The notes under the pieces: model-generated
Seen by the model: the letters and a program-made list of their open reading frames with translations, nothing else
The model's database searches: none
What the model was told of the DNA's origin: nothing
Part shown: positions 37,244 through 48,747 of the stretch, piece after piece
How positions within the stretch are numbered: the stretch's first letter is position 1
Layout of the letters: every line of letters begins with the position of its first letter
Program-made: the position numbers and the translations under genes
Assembly: GCF_037975245.1 (NCBI RefSeq)
Contig: NC_092566.1
Span: 11,361,501 to 11,425,500, forward strand
Origin: Apostichopus japonicus
Lineage: Eukaryota > Echinodermata > Holothuroidea > Aspidochirotida > Stichopodidae
Direction of reading: 5' to 3'
Length of the DNA stretch: 64,000 nucleotides

Positions 37244-40200
37244 AGGGCACATTTAAAGGTTTTAGGAAGGTACTTTTTGTCCTAGCCTCGGTTTTGGTTA
37301 CCGCTAAAGCGGACGAACACGATCATAATGTGAGTAACTTCACAACTTCCAAATACCGATGTTTGTTGGAGGCGTAGACCTATCTGCAGCTAGGCTAGGC
37401 TATAGATAATTCTACTGTATAGGCCTACGGCATAGGCGCAGAATGACTATGTATAATGTACACTGTTACTCATCTGCCACGACGTAACCACGATAGAACA
37501 GGATATTGGCATTTCCACTTTAGTCTCAGGCATTCAGGACGTTTGGCAGTTCACGTTACTCGTACGCTTGAAGTAACAGACCGAAATTTGCACCATAGGC
37601 CTAAGTTAGGTTAGGCATAACCTAGACCTGTTTACAACAATACCTCTCAGTACAAGTTGCCAACATCTTTACTTAAAGGCATTGAAGACTCGCCCCAAAC
37701 CGCGTGCGGCCATCTGAACAAGTTAACTTTCTGTTGCTTGCAAGTGACGTTTTGTTCATGTCGCTACAAAATGCAGACAGTAATGAAACGTGATACCTTG
37801 TTATCTTTAGCTGGACCTGAGATGTCCATCGCTGTATCGTTTGTATACTGTGCTGTGGGTATTGACCGCAGGCAGCTGCATGTACTGACTGTACACTTGT
37901 GTCTAATAACCAATGGTAGCAGGCTGTGTGTGTATTTTCTGGGATCAGTGGTGGTGTTTAAAACTTCTGTTACACCTCATTCGAAACTAGGTCAAATTAC
38001 CGGCATTAGACGTTTCTTTGTGCGCAAGTTTTCACACCCTGTTAGCCCTGCCAATGCCTACCATTATTCGTTTACGTTAGTGTTGCAGATATTTGAGTAG
38101 GCTAACTTAATCTAGCCCACAGAGCAGAATATGATCCTGACCCTGTGATTTTGTTATAAGGGAATCAGTATCTAGGCTAGCCTAAGTTGCCTAGGCTAGG
38201 CAAGGCTTACTTGATTTGGAAGTTGGTGAACTATTAGGCTATCTGCAGAGATTTCAAGATACCACATTCACCATCAAAAAGGCCTAGGGCTGCGTTTAAT
38301 TAGGCAATAAACTGTAGGTCAGATTCATTCGGAGTAACAGTAGAATACTCAATCGTAAGTCGTAACAGCATCTCGCTACACTGTCACGTGAACAATTACA
38401 ATTTACAAGCATCTTGAAAACAATACATCACCTGGGGAGCAATTGCTGAATACACCACAACTGACACACATAGGCCTTTTCGAAAATGACTCTACATTGT
38501 TTACTAAAGGGACTTCTGATCATAATCTGTGAGATTCAGGAGTTGTGGGATATTCCGATATCGAGCATACCTAGGCTATGGTCTGTAAATGACAAGCCTA
38601 GAATTTCACCATTTTTAACCAATTATTAACAATGTAAGCGTATAATAAATCAAGCACCCACAAGCATTGCTCTGATGTACAGCACACATCAGTTACTGTA
38701 CAGGCATATGCCGATATATGTGAACTGTATGTGTATATACTGACTCAAGCCTGCTACTGTTTTTGAAGCTCATTATTGCAGGGTATCCTGAAATTATGCC
38801 ATTCAGTCATAATCAGAAGGTTATCACTTCTTTGCTTAAGTTGTAAGAGCAAGATTTAATCATTTTCCATAAACTTCCCTAATCATGTTTTCAGTTAGTT
38901 TTATCTCTGTAAGTTTGTAACCTTTAATTTGTTTGTGTTACCACTTTACTTTCAAAAATCAATATCAAATGTGAGATATATATTTGTCACTGACTCCTTT
39001 TCCTTTTCTCCCTTAGTATGATGAAAAAGAGGAGGTGGTTTTGTGGATGAATACAGTGGGACCATACCATAACAGACAAGAGACTTACAGATATTTTTCC
39101 CTACCATTTTGTCGGGGTAAGAAGGAAGCCATCAGCCATTATCATGAAACCCTTGGAGAAAATCTCCAGGGTGTTGAATTGGAGTTTAGCGGTCTAGACA
39201 TAGACTATACAGGTAAACTGCATTTGTTTCTTTACTTGCAAGTCCAATAATTGCACGTTTGGGGGTGGTGCACCTACCGGCAAATAACTGTGCACATTTT
39301 CTGAGTGAATATTGCTACATTTTCTGAGGGAATAATGGTAAACATTCGGGGAATAATGGTGCACATTCTGGGGAGTAATGGTACACATTCGGTTGAATAA
39401 TGGTACACATTGGGTTGAATAATGGTACACATTATGAGGGAATAATTAACAAGATCACACAGAATTAAGTTCATCATAAGAGGTTGCTTTAATGGGCTAC
39501 CAAGGCAATTGTCAGAGGTATATATTTTTGTTTGTTTTCTATAGTTCATTTCCTGTACCTTTTTCATTAGCTGGGTGACTTCCATAGCCAAATTCTTCTG
39601 GGAAGACCATGGATTCTGTATATTTATCCCACAAACATTTTGCAATTTCCTGCATTTTTTCTTTTTCATTCTTTACTTTCTCTTTGTCTTATAAGTTGTT
39701 TTTAAATTAATTGATGAAGTCTGCTGGGACCATGTGTTTCCGATAACCCTTTTTTGGAGTGTTTTCTCGCTGTATCAGGTTGGATACGATTCACTTTACT
39801 TATGTAGTTGTTTGAGCATTCACCATGTCCACAGCTTGGATATGTGCTAATGTTATGGGTGGAGCAAGGTCTCAACGTAGTGGGTCAACCTGGCATCCTA
39901 GTTGCTCAGCAAGTTTGCCGACTTTTGTGGTAACTAATGCAACATTAATAACATATTCTATCCAATATTTTGACAAAGGATGTGAGAGCAATTATCAAGT
40001 ACTAATTAGTTCCTATCTCACTTTCAGTGGATGTCCCACAGACCAAGTATTGTGAAGTAACTGTGGATGAGGAGAAGCTCAGAGCTTTCGTTTATGCTGT
40101 GAAGAACCATTACTGGTATCAGATGTATATTGATGATCTACCAATATGGGGTAAGCACCTCTCTGTAAACAAATGCGGGTACTGCAATATGGTCTCCATG

Positions 40201-43200
40201 GAAACTTGAATCACAGCAATTCCAAATTTTCAAATGGGTTTTTCGATAAATAAGGGGTGCAACTGTTTACATGAGTGATCTCCCTGTTATCCACCGAGCC
40301 AACTAATGTTTATTTGACCAGCTTATGTGAAAAAGAGATGGCAAGTTGTATAGGGGTTAGCTACAGGAAGAATATGTTGGTGCTAGTGCTGTGCCGTTTA
40401 CACGTTTAAACGTGTGAACGAACGAAACATTGTTTAAATGTTTAATAAAACCTGATGAACGTTTAAACGAAACTATGATATCAACTGAAAATTAAATTAT
40501 TGGCAAAAATTGTGTATCAATTCCCGTGTTTATTTTGTCAACAACACAACTTACGATCAGTCGAATCATAAACCGCGAACATAATCCTACTTTTGTCCCC
40601 CCCCCCCCGATGTATCCGGCGATATGAATGGCTTAAACTTGAACGCTGTTATCCTTTTGTGAAAACTTCCTGATTCGCGGCACAAGTGTACTTTATATCG
40701 AGCCGACAGCGGCGGCGCAGATAATCCAGTCAATACATGTTCGATCGAAATGATTACAATCCCTGTCCATCACGTTGAACTCTCCCACCAGACAATACCG
40801 GGTCAAATACTCGACTTGGTAATAGTTGTTCAAATACATGATCAAAGGAAATGTGTCGATTGGAGATCGTAAAAAAACTCTGAAAATCAGTAGCCTAGAG
40901 AAATTACCAATTGTGTACGAAAAGTAAGTTGGTACACCTTTCAAATTTTACGAAAGATCCAGCAAAACACTTTAGAAAAAATTCACGCGAAACTGGCATA
41001 TCGTGCTAAATGCAACTAATGTCATGTAAACAAGGCTCTAGTACACCCATTTATGAATAAACCGTACGACCACATCTGGTGTAAAGCGAAGGGAAAAGAA
41101 AGTATTTTCTAGAATTTCCAAAAATGTCCTACCATAGTTAAGTGTATAGCAAATAGCCTAACCACCTCGTCGGTTACGGATCTCACGTAACTACAAAAAC
41201 ACAACTATTTTGCGAACTTGACGTTTTCTACAAGAACATGGAAATAATGTTAAGCATTAGTTAATCATGCCGTGTGGCCTAAAACATATTTTATTACAAG
41301 GTTTACTTTCATAAAGATGGCCATAGCTTGATATCTTGTGCTGCGTGTATGGTATGAATGTGTGCCTCGTGTATCATGGGGAGTACTCCATGAAAAGTTT
41401 CTTGGAAACGTGCCAAAAATGTTAACAAACAGGTGTTAGACAGGGGATGAGCGCACAGTTGTTTGGCAAGGTACCTGGGAAAATTCTGAGCACATATACA
41501 ATATCCTACCGTAGTATATAAGTTGGATTAAACCGTACTGCAGTTGTAAACTGATGTACGTTTAGTGCTCACTATTCATTGTTAGGCAGTCTAGAAACAG
41601 GGCTTTGCCGAACGTTTTTTGTTTCATAATATCGGAGGTTCTGTAAGTTAAACTTTTTAAAGATTGTAAGACAGATTAAATCTCTTTTCATTTTATAACA
41701 TAATACAGCTACTCTAACTTGTCATTTAAATTTTTTCATCAGCTTCGTGACAATTTAAATTTAAAAAGTTGTCAGTATTTTGCATCCTCAACTGCGAATT
41801 TTTTTTATCGCCAGACACGCAAAAATTTCCTTTTCCTTTTCCGGGGTCTTCGCCCCACCAGGGCCCTAGGGCGGTCCCCTGGACCCCACGCCTTTATGCT
41901 CGCACGCTACGCGTGCTCCGCGTTTTTTCACGATTTTTGCGAACGTTTAAACATTTAAACGAACGAAAAATCGGCTGTTTAAACGTTTAGGTCTTTAAAC
42001 GAAAACTCACAGCCCTAGTTGGTGCTACAACAAGATAAGATGAGATCAACTTTATTAAACCTCACAAAGGGTAAATGAATGCTCACATAAAACAGTATAC
42101 AAAAATAATATATAATTATAAAGACATGCACAAACAATCCTAAAACAATACAAGGATACTAAAAGTCATTTCAAAACTTTAAATAATGGCAATGATATTT
42201 TTTTGCAATTAGCCATACTGTGAGGCCAACTGCATGAGAGTAAGGAAAATCATAGATGAAAGTCACAAACAACCCACTTACATCTGTTTGTGAGAGATAT
42301 TTTATTTTGGTCTGTATTTTTTCTCTTTCAATAAACACAACTGTCAAGCTTTACCGAATAGTTTACAAGTGTCTTTTAAACCTCCTTTGAAGTCTCGTTT
42401 TAATTATGTAGATTTTGTGTATCTTACTGTGTCTTCCTACTTAAATTTAACTGTTTTCCATTATTCATCTCTATGAAGACAACAGTAGAATGCAGTGAAA
42501 ATAAGATCTTATTTAGGATGACAATCCAGTTGAATGGGCTCAAATTTAACGGTTGGTCGATCGTCCAAGACAACCAAAATCACGCTGGACAACCTCAAAC
42601 ACTGCTTAGGTTGTCCGACGAACAACTAGCGTATTTGCCGTAAGTGTTCAACACTTCAAACAAAAACTTGAAAATCCCTATTCTTTAAAAATGAGAATAT
42701 GCCCACAAAAGTGATAGCAGGTTGTAGGTATCCGCCCTCATTCATGTTAGAAACAACATAATTACGAAAATTACAGTTTGGTACGTTCTGTAATAAGGGG
42801 AAAATCCTACACTTTAGGTGTAATGCGAAAGGCAACCTAAGAAGTTTCTTAAAAATGAGCCCTGGTCCAGGAGTTGAAAGGTTTTCTCACTTTCAACTCA
42901 TCCCTTATGAACTATGAAAGTTGGGGTAAAGAAATAAAGAAAAATGAAGGCATTTACAATGACTTGTATTGCTGGCAAGGAAACATATGAAACGATTTGT
43001 ACTTTTATTTTTTAATTTCATTTCTGTTTGAAGGAATTGTCGGAGAGGTTGATGATACCGCCAAACCTCCAACCTATTACATCTGGACTCACAAGAAGCT
43101 AGAAATCGGTTATAACGGGCCGCAGATCGTAGACGTGAATCTGACGTCGGATAACAAAGTGCAATTGGCAGAAGGGCCGATATCCTTCACGTACCAAGTC

Positions 43201-46200
43201 ATCTGGAAAAAATCCAACATTCATTTCAAGGGAAGATTTGACAAATACCTGGACCCTAGCTTCTTCCAGCACCGGGTGAGTGGTTGCTTTGGTTACCAGG
43301 ACCCATTAAGAACAGGTCAGAATTGATCGCGGTCCTTCAGACAAAAAAGAAACTTCTGGTAGCTGAAGTTGGTTGCTTAAGAAAAAGACATAACGGATAT
43401 AACAGTACCCTCATAGCGTTTTGTATGGTCAAGATACCATTATTGTTGAAATTTGGTGGTATTTTGTTAATGCTTGTGGCAACAGCAGAATGTGAGATGT
43501 CATCGCAGCAATTCAGCTGAAAATGCATTTGTTCTTCATTATAATATTCAACTCACCTATTCATAGAGGAAAAGGATATTTCTACAATACTGTTGTATTT
43601 TGATGAAATTCTAAAATTTACAGAGGAAGCAAACATTCCAAATGTATCAGGATAAATCATAATAATCAGGATTAATAAAGATTTTAATAGGGAAGTGATC
43701 AATTCTTCTTTCTCATATAAGATTCACATTGCCTGTGACCCAGAATATTCTTTCAAAAAGAGCCTGTCTACTCACAAACAGTACTGCAGTTGCTACACCT
43801 CATGATGACTTTCATAATTTCACATTTTTTTATTTCTGGTTTTTGCAGATCCATTGGTTCTCCATTTTTAATTCCTTTATGATGGTCATCTTTCTGGTCG
43901 GTCTGGTCACTATGATCCTACTCAGGACACTGAGGAAAGACTACGCCCGATACAGCAAAGACGAAGATTTAGATGACATGGTAAGGCAGATTTTCAGCAT
44001 AATTGATTTCTTGAGGGAGATTTGACAGGAACTAGAAAGTCCATTGTTTACATCGTTTATTTGTTTTGAAACTTAAAAGTAGCTTTTTACTTTGAATTTG
44101 CTGAATTTACTTATTATGTGGGGTGCCTTTTGTACCAATTATTCAATGTTATCCTTTACCATGTATATAGATTATCAGCTTGTCTTGTCAAGTTTGTTTT
44201 GTATTAAAAATGTATTAAAATAAAAGTCAACAAGTTTGATATTTTGGCCTATTTTTTGATAAAAAAGTGTTAGGGTAACAGATTGTTGGGGGTCAATAAA
44301 AAGTTATACTTGTTTTTTTTAATACTCAAAATGATACTCGGTATTTACGCAGACTGAGACTTGATTCTTGACTTAAAAAGTTAACATTCATTTGATGAAA
44401 ATAATTAGCAGGATCCCTTGGTTGAACCAATTGTAATTTTTATTTAAAAAAATGCTTGTTAGGTAAAGAAAAATAGGCCAAAATGTGCTTAACATGTGTC
44501 CTGGATGTTAATGTTGTGGTAAATACTCAGTGTGACATTTCATGGTAATTTTTGCTTCTCAGGAGAGAGACTTAGGTGATGAATATGGATGGAAGCAAGT
44601 CCACGGCGACGTTTTCAGACCCGCCACGTATCCTACCCTCTTCTCGTCTCTGATTGGCTCCGGGTATCACATGATGTTGGTCAGCCTTAGCGTTATCATG
44701 TTCACAATCTGGGGTCATCTCTATGTAGAGTGAGTCTTCACCTAAACCCCTCCTGATATCTCATGGAGTACTCTTAGTTTCCATTGAGAGTTTTTCCTTT
44801 CGCCTTGTAGTGTGAAGGGAGTTGTACTTCATTCCCAAGACGAGCTGATGTACTGGTGTTATTCACCCATGTGGGGTCGTTTCTATACAGAGTGACCATT
44901 CAATATGGGTTATATAGAAAGAACAACCTAACAATGGATTCATCTGTTGTAATTAACCTCCAATGCAGCAGACTAACTAATCTGTCTTGATTAGTGACCA
45001 TTTAGCAGTGAGACAGGCAGATAAAAGTCAGAAATAGCAGTTTCCATTAGTGACATTTGAAGTTTGATTGATTGAATGGAAGCTTTATTAAAATGACTTT
45101 AAATTTCAGTACATGCACTCAGCCACTAGCTGGTCAATTGTAAGGCAGATGTTGAGCAGGTAGTATTCAGAGCATGTAAGAGTAACAAAGATAAACTTCT
45201 TCTTGTGTTTATTGCGTTGGACATGCTTTGTGGTATTATCGTCACCACCAACAATCTTTTCTCCTTTCAGCCGAGGGTCCATCCTCAGTACATCCATCTT
45301 TGTCTACGCAGCTACTGCACCCGTTAACGGATACTTTGGTGGTGGCCTCTACTCTAGGATGGGAGGTACTTGATTAATCTATGGTGTTGTCCCTGTCTTA
45401 GTAAGGTTGTGTCAGTGAGTCTGTATGGTGGTAATGTAGTTGTACAGGATCTGCATTTGCCGACATTGTTCTATGGGGAATGTGTTGACGGTAGGATTTT
45501 GTCACAAGTCATACACACAGCTGTCTGTGCAGTTTTTTCATTACCACAAGATTTTGTCTTTAAATTTATTTTATTTTTCCACTTAAAGCTGTTGATCATG
45601 TTACTGCTTGCGGTTCTTTAATGTGGTGGCTTGTGAATCAAGATCTAGCATTAGGGGTAGGGGCAGAGAAAAAGGGGTGGGTGGAGGAAGGTAATGGATC
45701 CTACACCTAGTTAGTCATATTATACAGCAGCGGTCTGAATCAGTCCACCTTCTCGCATCCAAACATGGATAAAGCTGTTGATGCCCAAAGTAAGCCACAG
45801 ACCATTTGCTTACGTTAACAGGAATCTATTTTGAGGATAAGCGTGCCTTGTAGAGACCCAATTTCCTAGGGAGGATTTTCATGCTTTAATTATTAAATTG
45901 TTTTCAGGCAAGCAGTGGATCAAGCAGATGGTTATCAGTGCATTTCTCATTCCCTTCACTGTCTGTGGCATGGCCTTCTTCATAAACTTCATCGCAATCT
46001 ACTACCATGCCTCCAGAGCTATACCATTCGGTACAATGGTAAGTTCCCCTCCCCCCCTCCACACCCTCACCTTCCATTCTTTCTGTCCACCCCCACCCCA
46101 AAGGTGGAATGACAGTCATGACCAGGCTTGGGCTTTGTATCAGGAATTTAATTGGTTGAGTTACCATTGTCATATTTCAACACTGTTAGAGGCTATTAAG

Positions 46201-48747
46201 AAGATGAACCAAGCCCAAACAGTTAATTAGTAATGTCTATGCCAGTTGTGAAATGAAAGTTGTAAGTGTCTACTCTCCAGACACTACATGAAGCTAGTTC
46301 CACGAAATAATAATAAAACATATGCTGGAAGTACAAAGAAATTCTGCTGCAGTAGGATTTCTGAGCAGTCAGGCTGAGAGGAGGAGGATGGGGGTGTGGT
46401 TGGGTTGGAGAGGGGGGGGTGTGAGTGTTCTATACAGGCATCCACATGATGTAGAACTGTCTTGATTATTGTCTGGTTATACATAGCTGTGCTTTAATAG
46501 ACATCAGAGCTTTGGGATTTAGACTAAATGATGGCCAACTCGATCCCCGTATTGCAGAAAATCCAAAATAACCTTACTTGTTGGGAATTTGAAAATATCT
46601 GATATTGGCTGGTTTTTGTGTCATCATAATGTTTTATTTATTTATTTATTTATTTATTTATTTTCTTTTTGCTCAGGTATCTGTGTCCTGCATCTGTCTA
46701 TTTGTCATCCTACCCCTAACACTAGTCGGGACCATTGTTGGAAGGGCCATCTCTGGACAGCCCAACTTTCCTTGCCGAGTTAATGCCGTCCCACGGCCCA
46801 TTCCCGAGAAGAAGTGGTTCATGGAACCTAGCATCATCGTATTACTGGGGGGCATTCTACCATTTGGTTCCATTTTCATTGAAATGTAAGTAATGTTTTC
46901 ATATATAGATTGAAATTACTAAGAAGAAAGAAAAACCATCCCAGCTTGCTGATCATATTCATTGTTTGAAAAGTGAAGAAAAAATTAGCTTTCGAGCCGT
47001 ACCTTGAGATCAGAACTTGCAGTTTGATTCCCGTTTTTAAATCTTCGTAAAACATGCTTTTTATAGATAATCATGGGAATAGCAAAAAAAACAAGGAAAC
47101 GCAACATGGAAAATGAAACGAAGCCACAAAACACCTTATCCTTTTCTGCAAAACAATAATAATAATAATCAGGCAGTTGATTCTACCACGCTTAAGCGAC
47201 TACGAATTTGGGAGAAGCCCTGAAGGGCTTATGGATTACAACTTTACATCGGGTGGCTTCCAGTTCAACATTTTAACTGAAATTTGGAATCCTTTCAGTC
47301 GAGAAAGTCATTTCAGATGGGAAAACCGTAGATTGCTCTTGGATGAAAAACCCATTTTACCGTGACCGGGCCGGGTATCGAACCCATAACCCTCCTGATT
47401 ACTAAGCCTCATTGCTTCCAATGCCACCACCTTTATCCACTCGACCAGAATGCATGTAGAATACATGTGGAAATAAATGAAATAGCATTATACCCCCCCC
47501 CCCCACACCACCCTCCCAATAAATTCTAGATATTTGGTCAAGTGAATATGAATGTGACTTTTTTAAAGACATTCAACAATTTCAGACTAAATATTGTCAT
47601 AATTCAAACGTTTAATCCATTTTGGATTTTCTTTCGGTTCTTTTCCAATCGCAGGTATTTCATCTTTACGTCGTTCTGGGCTTACAAGATTTATTACGTC
47701 TTCGGTTTCATGTTGCTGGTCTTTGTAATCCTCATCATAGTCACTGTCTGTGTGACCATCGTCTGCACATATTTCTTGCTAAACGCCGAAGATTACCGCT
47801 GGCAGTGGACAAGCTTCTTAGCCGCAGCATCGACAGCATTCTACGTCTACCTTTATTCTTTCTACTATTTTATTTTCAAAACAAAGTGAGTTTTACGGCT
47901 GCATCTCTCAGAGCTGCAATTTTTTTTGTCGGTTGATTTTGCCATGAACTGCTACTTACTAGACTCCCATCATTCTTTCAAAGGAAAGATAAGGTATCTG
48001 AGAAAATAATAATCTGTTACTCTTGTAAACCAAAGCTACTGCAGGAAAGATTAAATTAGGCATCATCATAGGTTGACAGATGAAAACTATCAGGCATTAT
48101 GTAAATTTGTGGGTCACCTGATCTTCTGTATTTGCCTAAACGGTTAATAAATTGCTTAATGTTAGCAAGCTGATGTTGGTATGTCACATGGATCTCGTAG
48201 TAAGAATAAATAGCATCCAGTTATGTTTGAATGTTGCATCCCTTGTTCTAAGACACAGGATATTTTTCCTTTGCATGATAAAGATTCTTACACTTGAAAA
48301 TTAGCAACATTCAAGAAGAAGAAGAAACAATGTGAAAAGAAGTTTGTGGCGAGGAGTGAATATTGACTTGTTTGATTACAAGTTCCCAATCAGGTTTCCA
48401 TTTGGTCAGATATGTGGTATGATGTATGTATGTAATACAAGAATGACTTCTACATGCTGGTAATATCTATGATTGTTGGCTAATCATCGTGTTTTCACAT
48501 ACTGATGCGATGAACATGCCTTCATCAAGGTTTTTTTTTTCTTTTGGGTCTGTTATACTTCCCAGAAGAATTGAACCTGTCTGTCTTTCTCTCTTTTCAC
48601 AGAATGTATGGGCTATTCCAGACCACATTCTATTTCGGCTATATGGGCGTGTTCAGTATAGGCCTGGGCATCATGTGTGGTACCATGGGCTACGCGGGTA
48701 CCAGTGCCTTTGTTTACAAAATTTACTCCACCGTGAAAATAGACTAA
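37240..48747 (+). CDS. TM9SF3: Transmembrane 9 superfamily member 3 (TM9SF3), complete, 11 exons
   Basis: The exons are 37240-37329, 39017-39212, 40028-40150, 43034-43275, 43849-43980, 44563-44729, 45271-45365, 45908-46038, 46677-46885, 47655-47885 and 48603-48747. All junctions are GT-AG with matching phases and the product is 586 residues (human TM9SF3 is 589). The protein starts with a signal peptide ([15 protein letters not shown], cleavage expected near residue 24). A lumenal domain follows, with [61 protein letters not shown] and [13 protein letters not shown]. The first membrane helix ([20 protein letters not shown]) follows, then a cytosolic segment [18 protein letters not shown] and [15 protein letters not shown]. 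The remaining helices include [20 protein letters not shown] and [13 protein letters not shown]. The protein ends KVKID, the conserved COPI/Golgi-retention-type tail of nonaspanins. The family consists of nine-span Golgi/endosomal proteins involved in membrane-protein sorting. The start is the only in-frame ATG. Introns hold a TTAA MITE, a 21-bp tandem array, a 1.6-kb hAT element and a SINE. Confidence 0.98.
37330..39016. other. TM9SF3 intron 1
   Basis: Donor AAT|GTGAGT and acceptor CCCTTAG. Contains TTAA MITE copy C (37673-38044) and, on either side of it, many TAGGC/GCCTA words (37376-37640 and 38100-38300). Confidence 0.85.
37673..38044 (-). mobile_element. TTAA-flanked MITE-like element, copy C (372 bp), inverted
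   Basis: Reverse-oriented relative of 29612-29975. The left border is TTAA-AGGCATTGAAGACTCGC. The right border is CACACCCT followed by GTTA, so the TTAA there is altered or the border has mutated. A 147-codon frame across it is not a gene. Confidence 0.75.
39283..39450. repeat. Intronic tandem array, about 21-bp unit, about 8 copies
   Basis: Units of the form AATGGTACACATTCGGTTGAAT with variants (GTGCACATTTTCTGAG, GGTAAACATTCGGGGAAT, GGTACACATTATGAGGGAAT). Lies in TM9SF3 intron 2, starting 70 bp after exon 2. Divergence increases towards the left side. Confidence 0.8.
40384..42017. mobile_element. hAT-like non-autonomous element, 1634 bp, with perfect 8-bp target duplication
   Basis: The ends are TAGTGCTGTG and, inverted, TAGGGCTGTG. 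The flanks GTTGGTGC (40376-40383 and 42018-42025) are identical octamers, as expected for a hAT insertion. Both subterminal regions are packed with GTTTAAACG-type palindromic words (40400-40475 and 41940-42005), likely transposase-binding repeats. An 83-codon minus-strand frame (40693-40944) and an 80-codon plus-strand frame (41719-41958) are the longest inside, and neither shows a recognisable transposase domain. A GC-rich island is at 41840-41935. Located in TM9SF3 intron 3. Confidence 0.88.
46639..46664. repeat. (TTTA)n microsatellite before TM9SF3 exon 9
   Basis: About six TTTA units directly upstream of the polypyrimidine tract and acceptor GCTCAG of exon 9. Length changes here might affect branch-point spacing. 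Confidence 0.85.
47155..47454 (-). mobile_element. tRNA-Ser-like SINE, about 300 bp, in TM9SF3 intron 9
   Basis: On the minus strand the head has a pol III A box TGGTCGAGTGG (47447-47437) and a B box GGTTCGATACC (47384-47374). The spacing is that of a tRNA with a long variable arm (serine type), and the fold leaves a GGA in the anticodon-loop region. A tRNA-unrelated body follows, ending in an (ATT)n tail at 47170-47155. It is a retroposed SINE rather than a functional tRNA gene, because the acceptor stem does not pair and the body and tail are attached. Confidence 0.8.

Noticed and set aside
37657-38100. 147-codon plus-strand frame
   Set aside because: Coincides with TTAA element copy C inside TM9SF3 intron 1. 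The related copies A and B do not preserve the frame.
41719-41958. 80-codon frame in the hAT element with an Arg/Pro-rich segment
   Set aside because: It covers a GC-rich island also open in another frame, with no transposase-like motifs.
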